This document shows positions 17,045-25,852 of a stretch of 64,000 nucleotides of DNA, piece by piece; position 1 is the stretch's first letter; the number at the start of each line of letters is the position of its first letter. The notes under the pieces were generated by a model. That model was not told where the DNA came from. It saw only the letters and a list, made by a program, of their open reading frames with translations, and ran no database searches. Origin of the DNA: Acidimicrobiia bacterium (GTDB lineage: Bacteria > Actinomycetota > Acidimicrobiia > Spongiisociales > Spongiisociaceae); NCBI GenBank assembly GCA_003229305.1, contig QIDH01000057.1:1-64000 (forward strand), written 5' to 3'. A program made the position numbers and the translations under genes.

Positions 17045-17807
17045 TTGAAGACGATCGCTGTGTTGACATCTGGTGGGGACGCTCCAGGAATGAATGCCGC
17101 CATCTGGGCGGTCGTCAAAGTTGCAGCCTCTCGCGAAATCAGCGTTATCGGGGTGGAACGTGGCTACGACGGTCTTGTCGATGGCGCCTTTCGGCATTTG
17201 ACCCGGGCTGTCGTGAGCTCTGGAAATCTCGTTCCTGCTCCCGGGATTGATGGCATGGCCGGGTCGGGCTGGCACATTGCTCGGCACCACCCGCTGTCAG
17301 CGTTTCTACGAGGCGTCTGGCCGACAGGAGGCGTGTCGCCAGTTGACCGAAGCGGGTATTGATGGCCTCATCGTGATCGGCGGCAACGGAACTCTGACCG
17401 GCGCCCATCTCTTCTCCCAAGAATGCGGCGCCGTCCCGGTCGTCGGAGTCCCGGCCTCGATCGCCGAGCGGGTCCACGAACGGCTGAGCGACCAGCCGGA
17501 CGTCGACATTAGGGCCACTGTGCTCGGCCATGTTGTGAGAGGCGGCCGCCCGAGCTACCACGACCGCATGGTTGCGGGCCGGCTAGCACTCGGCGCAGTG
17601 AACGCGCTCGTCGAGGGCTGTCACGGCGAGATGGTCGCCTGGAGTACGACAACCGAGGGCGGCACGCCGACCGGCGACCCGCGAGTCTCCATCTTTCCGC
17701 TCGAGGTGGTCCTCGACGAAACCGAGGCATTGCTGGATGGATCGAGCGACATGACCAAGCGCAGAGTGTTACGGATGCAGTCCGTCCAGGGAGTGCTGGC
17801 TCTCTAG
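17045..17807 (+). pseudogene. pfkA: Broken 6-phosphofructokinase gene
   Basis: The 5' part (TTG start, GGGAG site) encodes a normal PFK N-terminus, [17 protein letters not shown]. Near 17264 one extra base shifts the frame; the next frame continues the protein with [10 protein letters not shown] and VIGGNGTLTGAHLF. After GVPASI (about 17462) the sequence jumps to a segment leading into ATVLGHVVRGG, so about 100 residues are missing. These include the catalytic TIDND loop, the MGR segment and most fructose-6-phosphate ligands. The C-terminal region is intact to the stop. The frameshift alone could be a read error, but the in-frame loss of the active site means the product cannot be a working phosphofructokinase. 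A TACAAT box at 17016-17021 remains. Confidence 0.85.
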
Positions 17808-17853
17808 CGGGCGGTGGAAAGTTCAGGGCGGCATGAGGAAACTTGGCGAGAAC

Positions 17854-19350
17854 TCATCTGGAGCGGCCGGTCGCTTGATTGAGATCAAAGATGCGGGCCG
17901 CCAATTCTTGATGCAGCTGGCCCTCTTGGAGCCTCCATTGCCAATTTCCATCCGTCGTGCCAGGTGTGTTCATCCTTGCCTCCGTGTCGAGCTCTAGGAG
18001 GTCCTGGATGGGAGCGATCGCCAGATGGGCGGCAGTTTCCCACGTCTTGGTGACCATTCCCCAAGCGATCGGCCCTTCGTCCGTTCTTAGGGTCCTACGC
18101 ACATCTGATCTTGTCGCCTCGTCGAGTTTCGAGAACCATCCCATGGCTGTGTCATTGTCGTGGGTTCCCGCGTACGCCACGACCACCTCAGGGATCTGAT
18201 CGATGCTGAACCGATCGGCATTGGGCCGGTCGTCGAAAGCAAATTGGAGGATTTTCATCCCTGGGAATGGGAGCCGAGCCAACAGAGACCGAGCTCTGGC
18301 GCTGAGGTCACCCAGGTCTTCGGCGATAAGAGCAAGACTGCCCAACTGGTCCGCCAAAGCGTCGAAGAGGGCCATGCCCGGTCCCTCCTTCCACTCGCCG
18401 ATGGCGGCTGTGTCTGAGTGTGCAGGTATGGCCCAGTAGTCGGCGATTCCGCGGAAGTGATCAAGCCGCACCACATCGACCATGTCGAGAGTGGCCGCCA
18501 ATCGCCTCGCCCACCACCGGAACCCATCGTCGGCGTTGGCTTCCCAGTCATACGTCGGGTTTCCCCACAGTTGCCCCGTCTCTGAGAAATAGTCAGGAGG
18601 CACGCCGGCGACTGTGACAGGGGCTCCGGTGAGATCGAGATCGAAGAGGTGACGGTTGACCCAGGCATCACTGGAATCGTGGGCCGCGTATAGGGGAATG
18701 TCCCCGATCAGTCGGATTTGCCGATCTGCGGCCAATTGACGGACGTGGTCCCATTGGCGGGAAAAAAGCCACTGCTCGAATTTTCGCCTTCCGACACGCC
18801 CCTCGAGAGTAGCGCCAGCCTTGTCCAGCGCGGCCGGGTCGCGGTCTCGCAATGGTTGTGGCCATTCCGGCCAGGGGCGAAGCTGATTGGCATCTTTCAG
18901 TGCCATGAACAGCGAGTCATCATCAAGCCAGTCGGTGTTCGATTTGGTGAATTCATCAAAGGCCGGCCAAAGAGGATGGTTGGATCCGAAACCGAGCCAG
19001 GCATTGTCGATCAAGGCAGATTTGGCGGCCTTGACCTGCCCGAAATCGACCCGATCTTGCCTGGCTGTGTTTCTGGCGAAGCCGACCTCAACCTGGTCGG
19101 CCGTGACGAGCCCATCCTCTACCAAGGCGTCGGGAGCGATCAATAGGGGATTGCCTGAGAACGACGAAAGGCTCTGATAGGGCGAGTCGGCGTATCCGGT
19201 GGGACCGAGTGGCAATATTTGCCAAGAGCTACATCCGGCGGCGACGAGCCAATCCAACCATTGCTCGGCGCTCGCGCCTAGATCGCCGATCCCGTATGGA
19301 CCTGGCAGCGATGTGGGGTGGAGCAGGACGCCTGATGTTCTGGATGTCAT
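17854..19350 (-). CDS. malQ: 4-alpha-glucanotransferase (amylomaltase)
   Basis: This 498-residue GH77 enzyme transfers glucan chains between maltodextrins. It begins with the family opening GVLLHPTSLPGPYGIGDLG. It has a TIM barrel with the nucleophile region VVRLDHFRG, the acid/base region LIAEDLG and the third carboxylate in YAGTHDNDT. Length and order are normal for bacterial MalQ. It follows the ATP-grasp gene by 30 nt on the same strand and may be cotranscribed with it. With the cytoplasmic alpha-glucosidase it would handle glycogen or maltodextrin breakdown. Confidence 0.93.
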   Translation of the reverse strand: MTSRTSGVLLHPTSLPGPYGIGDLGASAEQWLDWLVAAGCSSWQILPLGPTGYADSPYQSLSSFSGNPLLIAPDALVEDGLVTADQVEVGFARNTARQDRVDFGQVKAAKSALIDNAWLGFGSNHPLWPAFDEFTKSNTDWLDDDSLFMALKDANQLRPWPEWPQPLRDRDPAALDKAGATLEGRVGRRKFEQWLFSRQWDHVRQLAADRQIRLIGDIPLYAAHDSSDAWVNRHLFDLDLTGAPVTVAGVPPDYFSETGQLWGNPTYDWEANADDGFRWWARRLAATLDMVDVVRLDHFRGIADYWAIPAHSDTAAIGEWKEGPGMALFDALADQLGSLALIAEDLGDLSARARSLLARLPFPGMKILQFAFDDRPNADRFSIDQIPEVVVAYAGTHDNDTAMGWFSKLDEATRSDVRRTLRTDEGPIAWGMVTKTWETAAHLAIAPIQDLLELDTEARMNTPGTTDGNWQWRLQEGQLHQELAARIFDLNQATGRSR

Positions 19351-19380
19351 GTGTTGCCCATGATGACCGGAGCCGACGCG

Positions 19381-20604
19381 TCAGTCGATCTCAATCGAAA
19401 GCGTCTGGATGGCAGATCGAAGCGCCGCCTCGACGCCGTCGGGTTTGGGCGCGCGTGCGAAAACGAAACCCAGGTATGTGCCGTCGTATGGAAGCGGTCT
19501 GACCACATCTCCTGGCCTGGCTGTGATGTCGACGGCGCTGATTCCGGCAACCAGCCGCGCCTCCTCGACCCCACCAATCTTGCGAAGCGTCCCTTTCGCA
19601 GGGACGGGGAGCATGGCCACTCCAGATGACGTCGACTCTCTTCGGATGTTGCGGATGTCTTCGCCGAGCGCATTGCGAATGATCAGCTGTTCCACCGAGG
19701 TGGACGTGAGTCCGAACCGCAGTGCTCGGCCGCACAGGCCTCCGATCGTCCGCGCTGCCAACTCGATCAGCACGACCTTGGTCCCGTCGATGCGCATTTC
19801 GGCATGCACAGCGCCGGTGCGCAGGCCGACCGCCCCGACCGCGGCCGCGGCCACTGCCTCGATTTCTGAGACCACATCCTGGTGATGACGGGACGGCGTT
19901 ACAAAAAGTGTCTCTTCGAAATGGGGTCCATCCATGGGGTCCGGTTTGTCGAATATCGCCAGCGTTGTCCACTCGCCCTCATGGATCAACCCGTCGATCG
20001 ATACCTCGGGGCCAGGTACGTATCGCTCCACGAGGATCGATTCGTTCGGATTCGCTCCTGCGGTGGTGAGGATATGCCTGATCGTGTCGACTGCTCGCTC
20101 CAGTGAATCCTCGTCGTCTGCCCTGATCACGCCGATTGAGGCCGACATCGACAACGGCTTTGCCACGACTGGATATCCGAGCGTCCTTCCTATCTGCGAG
20201 AGGTCAGCCCGCAATCCTGCAACGGTGAATGCCGGCTGGCGAACCGCAGACCCAACCTTGGCCCTGAGGGTGGACTTGTCGCGGGTCGCGCCGACCGCAG
20301 CGGCGGGATTGTGTATCAATCCGAGCTCTGCCGCGGCGATCGCTGCCGCAACCACACCGTGATCGTCGACGGGCACGATCGCATCGATGCTTCGAAGCCC
20401 GGCCGCCTCAACGATCCGGTTGGCTGCAGCTTGATCGTCGCAAAGGTCGATCGGGATCAGCCGATCTCCCATGTTGGCTGCCAGAGTCTGGTGGCCCTCG
20501 GTGGCCACCAGCATCTCCACGCCGAGTTCTCCGGCCGCTGCAACGAAGTCGGTAATCCGGTAGGAGGCAGACGGGAGTATGAACAGGACCGAAGGCGTTT
20601 TCAC
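19381..20604 (-). CDS. ATP-grasp ligase of unknown substrate
   Basis: This 407-residue protein has a Rossmann-like N-terminal domain, then an ATP-grasp fold. The ATP-binding region is GYPVVAKPLSMSASIGV (about 148-164), followed by SILVERYVPGPEVSIDG and the metal-binding region VHAEMRIDG...LIELAARTIGG. The pattern is that of carboxylate-amine ligases in the carbamoyl-phosphate synthase-like/dipeptide ligase group, which form acyl phosphates and join them to an amine. No pathway neighbours point to a substrate. It starts with GTG and lies just upstream of malQ. Confidence 0.8.
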   Translation of the reverse strand: MKTPSVLFILPSASYRITDFVAAAGELGVEMLVATEGHQTLAANMGDRLIPIDLCDDQAAANRIVEAAGLRSIDAIVPVDDHGVVAAAIAAAELGLIHNPAAAVGATRDKSTLRAKVGSAVRQPAFTVAGLRADLSQIGRTLGYPVVAKPLSMSASIGVIRADDEDSLERAVDTIRHILTTAGANPNESILVERYVPGPEVSIDGLIHEGEWTTLAIFDKPDPMDGPHFEETLFVTPSRHHQDVVSEIEAVAAAAVGAVGLRTGAVHAEMRIDGTKVVLIELAARTIGGLCGRALRFGLTSTSVEQLIIRNALGEDIRNIRRESTSSGVAMLPVPAKGTLRKIGGVEEARLVAGISAVDITARPGDVVRPLPYDGTYLGFVFARAPKPDGVEAALRSAIQTLSIEID

Positions 20605-20672
20605 AGCGTCATCATGGTCGATTGCCGACCCTTCCAGGCCGCTGGCGTGTTTCTTCGGGCCCGAGACCGCGG

Positions 20673-20678
20673 TAGGAT
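20673..20678 (+). promoter_or_regulatory. Leaderless-type -10 box of nfuA
   Basis: TAGGAT ends 6 nt before the ATG of the downstream gene, and no ribosome site is present. Confidence 0.5.
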
Positions 20679-20684
20679 TGCCGC

Positions 20685-21323
20685 ATGAATGAATCCGGCA
20701 CCATCGTCACAATTTCAGAAGAGGCCCTTGCAGCCATAATCGAGATGAGGGACGCCGAACCCGGCGAAGACGAATTTGCTCTTTTCATCTCGATCACCGG
20801 TTTGAACGGGCCGCAATTCGCCTACGACCTGAGCTTCATGCCTGTCTCAGACAAGGAAGATACCGATGTCCTCGAACGGCATGGCGACATGGCTGTGATC
20901 ATCCCAGCCAAGGATGTGGAGAACCTCCGTGACTCCACCCTGGCCATGTCCACCAACCCTGACGCTCCAGGGCTGGCGATGAACAACCCCAATTCACCCT
21001 CGCCTGCCGTTGGGGCCATAACCGCCCCTCCACCAGGAGAACTCACCGGCCCGATCGCGGAGCAGGTGGAGCAGGTGCTCGTATCGCAGGTCAACCCGGC
21101 GATCGCCGGACATGGAGGGGGAGCAAAACTCGTCTCGATCGACGACGGTACGGTCTACCTCGAGCTGCTCGGCGGCTGCCAGGGCTGCGGCATGGCCTCG
21201 GTCACTCTCCGCCAGGGAATCGAGAAGATACTGCGTGACGCCATTCCCGAGATCACCGAGGTCGTCGATGCCACCAACCACGCGGCCGGTTCCGACCCGT
21301 ACTACGCGGCAGCGAAAAAGTAG
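20685..21323 (+). CDS. nfuA: NfuA-type iron-sulfur cluster carrier
   Basis: This 212-residue protein has an N-terminal A-type (HesB-like) domain without cysteines and a C-terminal NifU domain. The CxxC pair sits at 165 and 168 (LLGGCQGCGMAS) and ligates a 4Fe-4S cluster between two monomers. Such proteins deliver clusters to apo-enzymes and protect them under stress. Users in this window would include the Rieske protein, the GltD-like protein and the AdnAB nucleases. The cysteine-free N-terminal domain is normal for NfuA and serves to recognise targets. Confidence 0.9.
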   Translation: MNESGTIVTISEEALAAIIEMRDAEPGEDEFALFISITGLNGPQFAYDLSFMPVSDKEDTDVLERHGDMAVIIPAKDVENLRDSTLAMSTNPDAPGLAMNNPNSPSPAVGAITAPPPGELTGPIAEQVEQVLVSQVNPAIAGHGGGAKLVSIDDGTVYLELLGGCQGCGMASVTLRQGIEKILRDAIPEITEVVDATNHAAGSDPYYAAAKK

Positions 21324-21513
21324 AGCGAAAGCTTCACTCTTCCATATCTGGTCACATGGCCGGAAGCGCTTTCGTTTGTAGCGCCGACCGTCGATATCCC
21401 ATTCGGGTAAGGACGAGTTTGGTTGGCTGGGGAATGTCGCGCGAGGCGCAGGCGTTGTCGCTCAACACAGATCGCACTTTGTTTATTGGACTGGGAGCGC
21501 GGAGGGAAGATCG

Positions 21514-22311
21514 ATGGCGGACCTGCGTTTCGGTACGTTTCTCGCACCGAGACTTCTGTCGCTTTACCAGGCGATCACGGACCGAGTGGGCGAACGGCTG
21601 GGGATGACCACCGAGCTGGTGGTGGAGACCGACTACGAGAACTGCCGGAACGATATCAACGACATCTGTTTCGTGTGCAGTCTGCCGTACGTCATGTTCG
21701 AGCGGGAGGGCGTCTCGCCCGCGACCCCTATCGCCGCCCCGGTTCTCGCTGAACCTCGATACGGGGGCAAGCCCATCTACTTCTCCGACGTGATCGTGCA
21801 TCGGGACAGCGATATCACGACCTTTGAAGATCTGCGCGGGCGGTCCTGGGCCTACAACGAACCTCTTTCCCACTCAGGATACGGAATAACTCGATACCAC
21901 CTCGTGCGGCTTGGTGAAACCGATGGGTTCTTCGGAGACGTCATCGAGGCGGGCTTCCATGAGGCCGCCATCGGTTTGGTTCATCGCGGCGAAATTGAAG
22001 GCTCAGCCATCGATTCCCAGGTTCTCGGCATTGAGTTGCGGGATGATCCAGAATTGCGCGAATCGCTCCGCATCGTCGCGACCCTCGGTCCCTCGACCAT
22101 ACAACCGATCGCGGTGTCCAACAGATTTCCGTTGGATTTTCACTCCGAGGTCCGAGCCGCACTGCTCGATTTACACCACGATCCGGGATTCGAGACGGTC
22201 CTCTCAGATGGAATGGTGGACAGGTTCGTCGAGGTCGGACCCGAATCGTACGACGACATACGATCAATGCTCAATGCCTGCGAATCGGCAGACTTCATGG
22301 AACTGAGATGA
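21514..22311 (+). CDS. PhnD-like periplasmic-binding-fold protein without signal peptide
   Basis: This 265-residue protein has the phosphate/phosphonate-binding (PhnD, PF12974-like) fold. It opens with LRFGTFLAPRL and has the segments FSDVIVHRDSDITTFEDLRGRSWAYNEPLSHSGY and an AIDSQV segment, as in binding proteins of phosphonate importers. It lacks any signal peptide or lipobox; the ATG has a GGAGGG site and no alternative start adds one. No permease or ATPase gene is adjacent. It may be a cytoplasmic ligand-binding or sensor protein. The downstream Na/Pi symporter and PhoU genes are suggestive but separated by a hairpin. Confidence 0.75.
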   Translation: MADLRFGTFLAPRLLSLYQAITDRVGERLGMTTELVVETDYENCRNDINDICFVCSLPYVMFEREGVSPATPIAAPVLAEPRYGGKPIYFSDVIVHRDSDITTFEDLRGRSWAYNEPLSHSGYGITRYHLVRLGETDGFFGDVIEAGFHEAAIGLVHRGEIEGSAIDSQVLGIELRDDPELRESLRIVATLGPSTIQPIAVSNRFPLDFHSEVRAALLDLHHDPGFETVLSDGMVDRFVEVGPESYDDIRSMLNACESADFMELR

Positions 22312-22449
22312 GTCGACGCCTCAACATCTGGGGCTCCTCCCACCGTGCGGCCGACGCACGAGCGAGCGCGACCTGGTTCTCAGACCGAGGATCTAGGCGA
22401 CCTCCCCTGTAGAAGCTCTGCGGCGGCTTCGAGGCAGCGTGACGAATGG

Positions 22450-22483
22450 GGTCGGAGGGCGTTGGCTGATACCCTCCGACCCG
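22450..22483 (+). other. Strong hairpin abutting the Na/Pi symporter start
   Basis: Perfect 11-bp arms GGGTCGGAGGG (22450-22460) and CCCTCCGACCC (22473-22483) enclose a 12-nt loop and end 7 nt before the ATG of the symporter. There is no U-tract. It could end the upstream transcript without a U-run, or act as a leader element that blocks translation of the symporter. Confidence 0.65.
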
Positions 22484-22490
22484 GATCCAC

Positions 22491-23630
22491 ATGAATAATC
22501 GGTCTAGCTCGAGCGCCAAAAATTACTTTCCAGCGCCGATCCGAACGTTGGCCGTTATCGGGCTTCTTTACCTCTTTCTCGGTGGGGTCAAACTCCTCGA
22601 ATCCGGAATCAAGGGACTGGGGAGCGACTTCACCGACGCCCTGTTCGGGAACGTCTCGAATCCGCTGGTGGGCCTCTTCGTCGGTTCCCTGGCGACTGTG
22701 TTGGTGCAGTCCTCTTCGGTTACAACCGCAACGATCGTCGGTTTGGTGGCCAGCGGAGTGGTACCAGTGGACTCAGCCGTTCCCATGATCATGGGAGCCA
22801 ATATCGGTACGACGGTCACGAACACCCTCGTCTCGCTGGCCAACCTCCGCAACCGCGAGGATTTCAAGCGAGCTTTCGCAGCAGCGACCATGCACGATTT
22901 CTTCAACGTGATGACGGTGGCGGTGTTATTGCCGGTGGAACTCCTCACTGGCGTATTGGCGAGAACTGCCGCTGGGATCGCTGGTCTGTTCGCCGGACGG
23001 TCTGACCTTGGCGGATCGTTCAACAGTCCCATCAAGTCGGCCGTCGGGTGGTTGGCCACCGGAGTGCGTGATTCTATCGAAGGCCTGTTCGCATCCACCA
23101 AGGCTCTGGGCGTCGCCTTGGTGGTTCTCGGCATTCTGCTCATCCTTGCGACCCTCACCCTCATCACGAAGAACATGCGAGTCCTGGTCGCGGATCGCAT
23201 CGAACGAACGATGAACGCGGCTCTCGCCAAGAGCGGGCTCACTGGTCTTGCGGTCGGCCTGCTGGTGACGGTCGCGGTGCAGTCATCGTCGATCACCACT
23301 TCGATCCTGATTCCTCTGGTGGCGTCTGGTGTGCTGCTGGTCCGAAACGCGTACCCGATAACTCTCGGGGCGAACATCGGCACAACGATCACAGCCTTGC
23401 TGGCCGCACTTGGGGCCGGTGCAGTCGATGGCCTTACGATTGCGATCGTCCACACACTCTTCAACGTCGTCGGCATTCTGTTGATTTACCCCTGGCCCGC
23501 GACCCGCTACCTTCCCGTTCGCCTGGCCGAGGCGTTGGCGGAGGTGGCTACCCGGCATCGAAGCTTGGCCCTGGTATACGTATTCGGAGTTTTTGTGGCG
23601 ATCCCGGCAATCGGGGTCATCGTTCTCTGA
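22491..23630 (+). CDS. Na/Pi cotransporter family protein
   Basis: This 379-residue membrane protein has the two inverted Na/Pi-cotransporter repeats. The paired signature segments are QSSSVTTATIVGLVASG with GANIGTTVTNTL in the first half, and QSSSITTSILIPLVASG with GANIGTTITALL in the second. It moves phosphate with sodium, inward in animals and often outward in bacteria. It lacks the C-terminal PhoU domain of many bacterial members; the next gene supplies one separately. No clear ribosome site precedes the ATG, and a strong hairpin occupies the leader. Confidence 0.9.
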   Translation: MNNRSSSSAKNYFPAPIRTLAVIGLLYLFLGGVKLLESGIKGLGSDFTDALFGNVSNPLVGLFVGSLATVLVQSSSVTTATIVGLVASGVVPVDSAVPMIMGANIGTTVTNTLVSLANLRNREDFKRAFAAATMHDFFNVMTVAVLLPVELLTGVLARTAAGIAGLFAGRSDLGGSFNSPIKSAVGWLATGVRDSIEGLFASTKALGVALVVLGILLILATLTLITKNMRVLVADRIERTMNAALAKSGLTGLAVGLLVTVAVQSSSITTSILIPLVASGVLLVRNAYPITLGANIGTTITALLAALGAGAVDGLTIAIVHTLFNVVGILLIYPWPATRYLPVRLAEALAEVATRHRSLALVYVFGVFVAIPAIGVIVL

Positions 23631-23647
23631 GAAAGGGGGAACAAGAA

Positions 23648-24313
23648 ATGGTCTTCAGTTTCTTCCGCAGCGGTGACAAAGCGATGGACGAGGTGGAGGA
23701 TCGCATCCACCAGATGTTGATCGATGGACGGAACGTATACGACACGGCGATGGAGGCCGTCTTCGGAGGCGGCAAGTCGAAGAAAGCCAAGGCAGCGGTC
23801 AAGGGAGCCGACAATGAGATCAACGTCGCCCAGCGTGACGTTCGACGTGCCTTGTTGGTTCACGCCTCTGTAGCCCCGGCGACCGACGTGGCCGAGGTTC
23901 TGTCGTACATGAGCGTCATCAAAGATGTGGAAAGGATCGGCGACTACTCAAAGAACCTCTACGACCTGGCCAGATACGGGGTCAATTTCGAGACAGCCGA
24001 CGACAGGGACGAGCTCGCCAAGTATCGGGATCTGGTCGGCCAGCTCATCTCCGACGCCGCTGCGACGTTCCAGACCAGGGACACGCAGGGAGCCGAGGCG
24101 CTGGTCGCCAAGGCCGGCGGGTTTCTCGACGACTACGACAGCCATGTCAAAGCCGCCTACCGATCGGACGGATCGCCAGATGTCGCAGTAGCGAGAGCCC
24201 TCTATTACCGCTTTTTGAAGCGGATAACCGCCCACGTGATGAACTTTCTCACTGCGCTGGCGTTACCGCTTGATCAACTCGACTACTACGACGAGCCGAA
24301 TCTCGATAGCTGA
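23648..24313 (+). CDS. PhoU-domain protein, partner of the Na/Pi transporter
   Basis: This 221-residue, all-helical protein has a PhoU-like fold, with KDVERIGDYSKNLYDLA (about residues 91-107) as the typical metal-binding helix motif (E-R-x-x-D). PhoU domains bind metal clusters and restrain phosphate transport. Here the domain follows the symporter by 17 nt behind a GGGGGA site, so it is the detached equivalent of the C-terminal PhoU domain fused to other bacterial Na/Pi transporters. It probably gates phosphate flux through that protein. Confidence 0.85.
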   Translation: MVFSFFRSGDKAMDEVEDRIHQMLIDGRNVYDTAMEAVFGGGKSKKAKAAVKGADNEINVAQRDVRRALLVHASVAPATDVAEVLSYMSVIKDVERIGDYSKNLYDLARYGVNFETADDRDELAKYRDLVGQLISDAAATFQTRDTQGAEALVAKAGGFLDDYDSHVKAAYRSDGSPDVAVARALYYRFLKRITAHVMNFLTALALPLDQLDYYDEPNLDS

Positions 24314-24343
24314 TCGCCGGAGGGCGGGCACACAGGGGCGAGA

Positions 24344-25726
24344 TCAGCCGGACGCGGCTCTGACGGCCTTGGCGACCTCGTCGGCAACGACCGCGTTGAA
24401 CACAGAGGGAATGATGTATGCCCGGTTGACCTGCTCATCTGTCACCACCGAGGCGATGGCGCGAGCTGCCGCGGTTTTCATTGCTTCCGAGATCTCGGGC
24501 GCCCTCGAATCCAGCGCCCCTCTGAACACCCCGGGGAAAGCGAGCACGTTATTGATCTGATTAGGGAAGTCGGATCGACCGGTCGCGACCACTGCGGCGT
24601 ACTCGAGCGCCCCGGTTGGATCGACCTCTGGATCAGGGTTCGCGAGAGCGAAGACGATGGGGTTGTCCGCCATGAGTTCGATGTCCTTCGGCGCGAACAG
24701 GTTGGGGGCTGAAACTCCGATGAACACATCCGCCCCCTTCAACGCATCGAGCACATCGCCTGCGCGGCCCTCGCTGTTCGTGTTCTGAGCCAACCATTGT
24801 TTCGACTCGGCGTTCAGTTCTCGACCCGCGTGGATTATCCCCTTCGAGTCCAGGGCCACGATGTCTCCGACGTTTTCGTCTTTCAACATCTTTGCAACGG
24901 CGACGCCTGCGGCCCCGGCTCCTGACATGGCCACGGTGATGTCGGCGAACGATTTGCCGACCACTCTCAGTGCGTTGGTCAATGCTGCGACAACGACGAT
25001 CGCGGTCCCGTGCTGATCGTCGTGGAAAACCGGGATGTCGAGTGACTCACGCAATCTGGCCTCGATCTCGAAGCACCGAGGGGCGGCGATATCCTCAAGG
25101 TTGATGCCGCCGAATCCGGGAGCGATCACCTCGCAGGTGCGGATGATCTCTTCGGTGTCCTGTGTGTCCAAGCACAATGGCCATGCGTCGACATTGGCGA
25201 ATCGTTTGAACAGGGCTGCCTTGCCTTCCATGACCGGCATCGCCGCGGCCGGCCCTATATTGCCGAGTCCGAGCACTGCGCTGCCATCCGTGACGATCGC
25301 CACGGTGTTGCCCTTGATGGTCAGGTTGTGGGCATCTTCTGGCCGCTCGGCGATCGCCTCACACACTCTGGCCACTCCTGGCGTGTAGGCCATCGATAGC
25401 TGGTCTCGGGTGCGCAGTTGCACTCGGGACCGAACCTCCAGCTTGCCGCCAAGATGCATCAGGAAGGTGCGATCGCTGACCTTGTGGACGCTGATTCCGT
25501 CCACGGCCCCGACGGCATCAGCGATCTCGGCGGCGTGATCGACGTCGCGGGCGTTGGCGGTGAGGTCGATGACCAGTCTGTCGCTCTCCGAATCGACGAA
25601 ATCCATCGCAGCTACGACGCCGCCTGCCTCGCCAACGGCAGTAGTGGCGAGTCCCACCCCTCTTGGGTCGTCAGGGTGGAGATGGAGACGCATCGTGATG
25701 GAATATCCGGCGCTGGCTATCGACAT
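24344..25726 (-). CDS. Malic enzyme with N-terminal ACT-like domain
   Basis: This 460-residue enzyme oxidatively decarboxylates malate to pyruvate. Residues to about 85 form a small regulatory domain of ACT type. The malic enzyme domain follows, with [16 protein letters not shown], the catalytic Lys region [11 protein letters not shown], the metal-binding stretch [15 protein letters not shown] and DDQHGTA, and the NAD domain [18 protein letters not shown] 25726 has AGGGA upstream and is preferred over a TTG 72 nt further 5'. The N-terminal domain suggests allosteric control, possibly by amino acids. Confidence 0.9.
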   Translation of the reverse strand: MSIASAGYSITMRLHLHPDDPRGVGLATTAVGEAGGVVAAMDFVDSESDRLVIDLTANARDVDHAAEIADAVGAVDGISVHKVSDRTFLMHLGGKLEVRSRVQLRTRDQLSMAYTPGVARVCEAIAERPEDAHNLTIKGNTVAIVTDGSAVLGLGNIGPAAAMPVMEGKAALFKRFANVDAWPLCLDTQDTEEIIRTCEVIAPGFGGINLEDIAAPRCFEIEARLRESLDIPVFHDDQHGTAIVVVAALTNALRVVGKSFADITVAMSGAGAAGVAVAKMLKDENVGDIVALDSKGIIHAGRELNAESKQWLAQNTNSEGRAGDVLDALKGADVFIGVSAPNLFAPKDIELMADNPIVFALANPDPEVDPTGALEYAAVVATGRSDFPNQINNVLAFPGVFRGALDSRAPEISEAMKTAAARAIASVVTDEQVNRAYIIPSVFNAVVADEVAKAVRAASG

Positions 25727-25840
25727 GATTGAGATCCCTGTGGTCGGGTGGAAGCTTTGATTTACGGACTGGCGCTTTAGGTTACAGGTCGAGACCAAGG
25801 TCGCCAGACCCGATTGGACCTACCGGCCGACAACGGGCCC

Positions 25841-25846
25841 TATCGT
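25841..25846 (+). promoter_or_regulatory. Leaderless-type -10 box of polX
   Basis: TATCGT ends 6 nt before the ATG of the polymerase X gene. There is no ribosome site, so the message is probably leaderless, which fixes the start codon. Confidence 0.45.
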
Positions 25847-25852
25847 TGCGCC

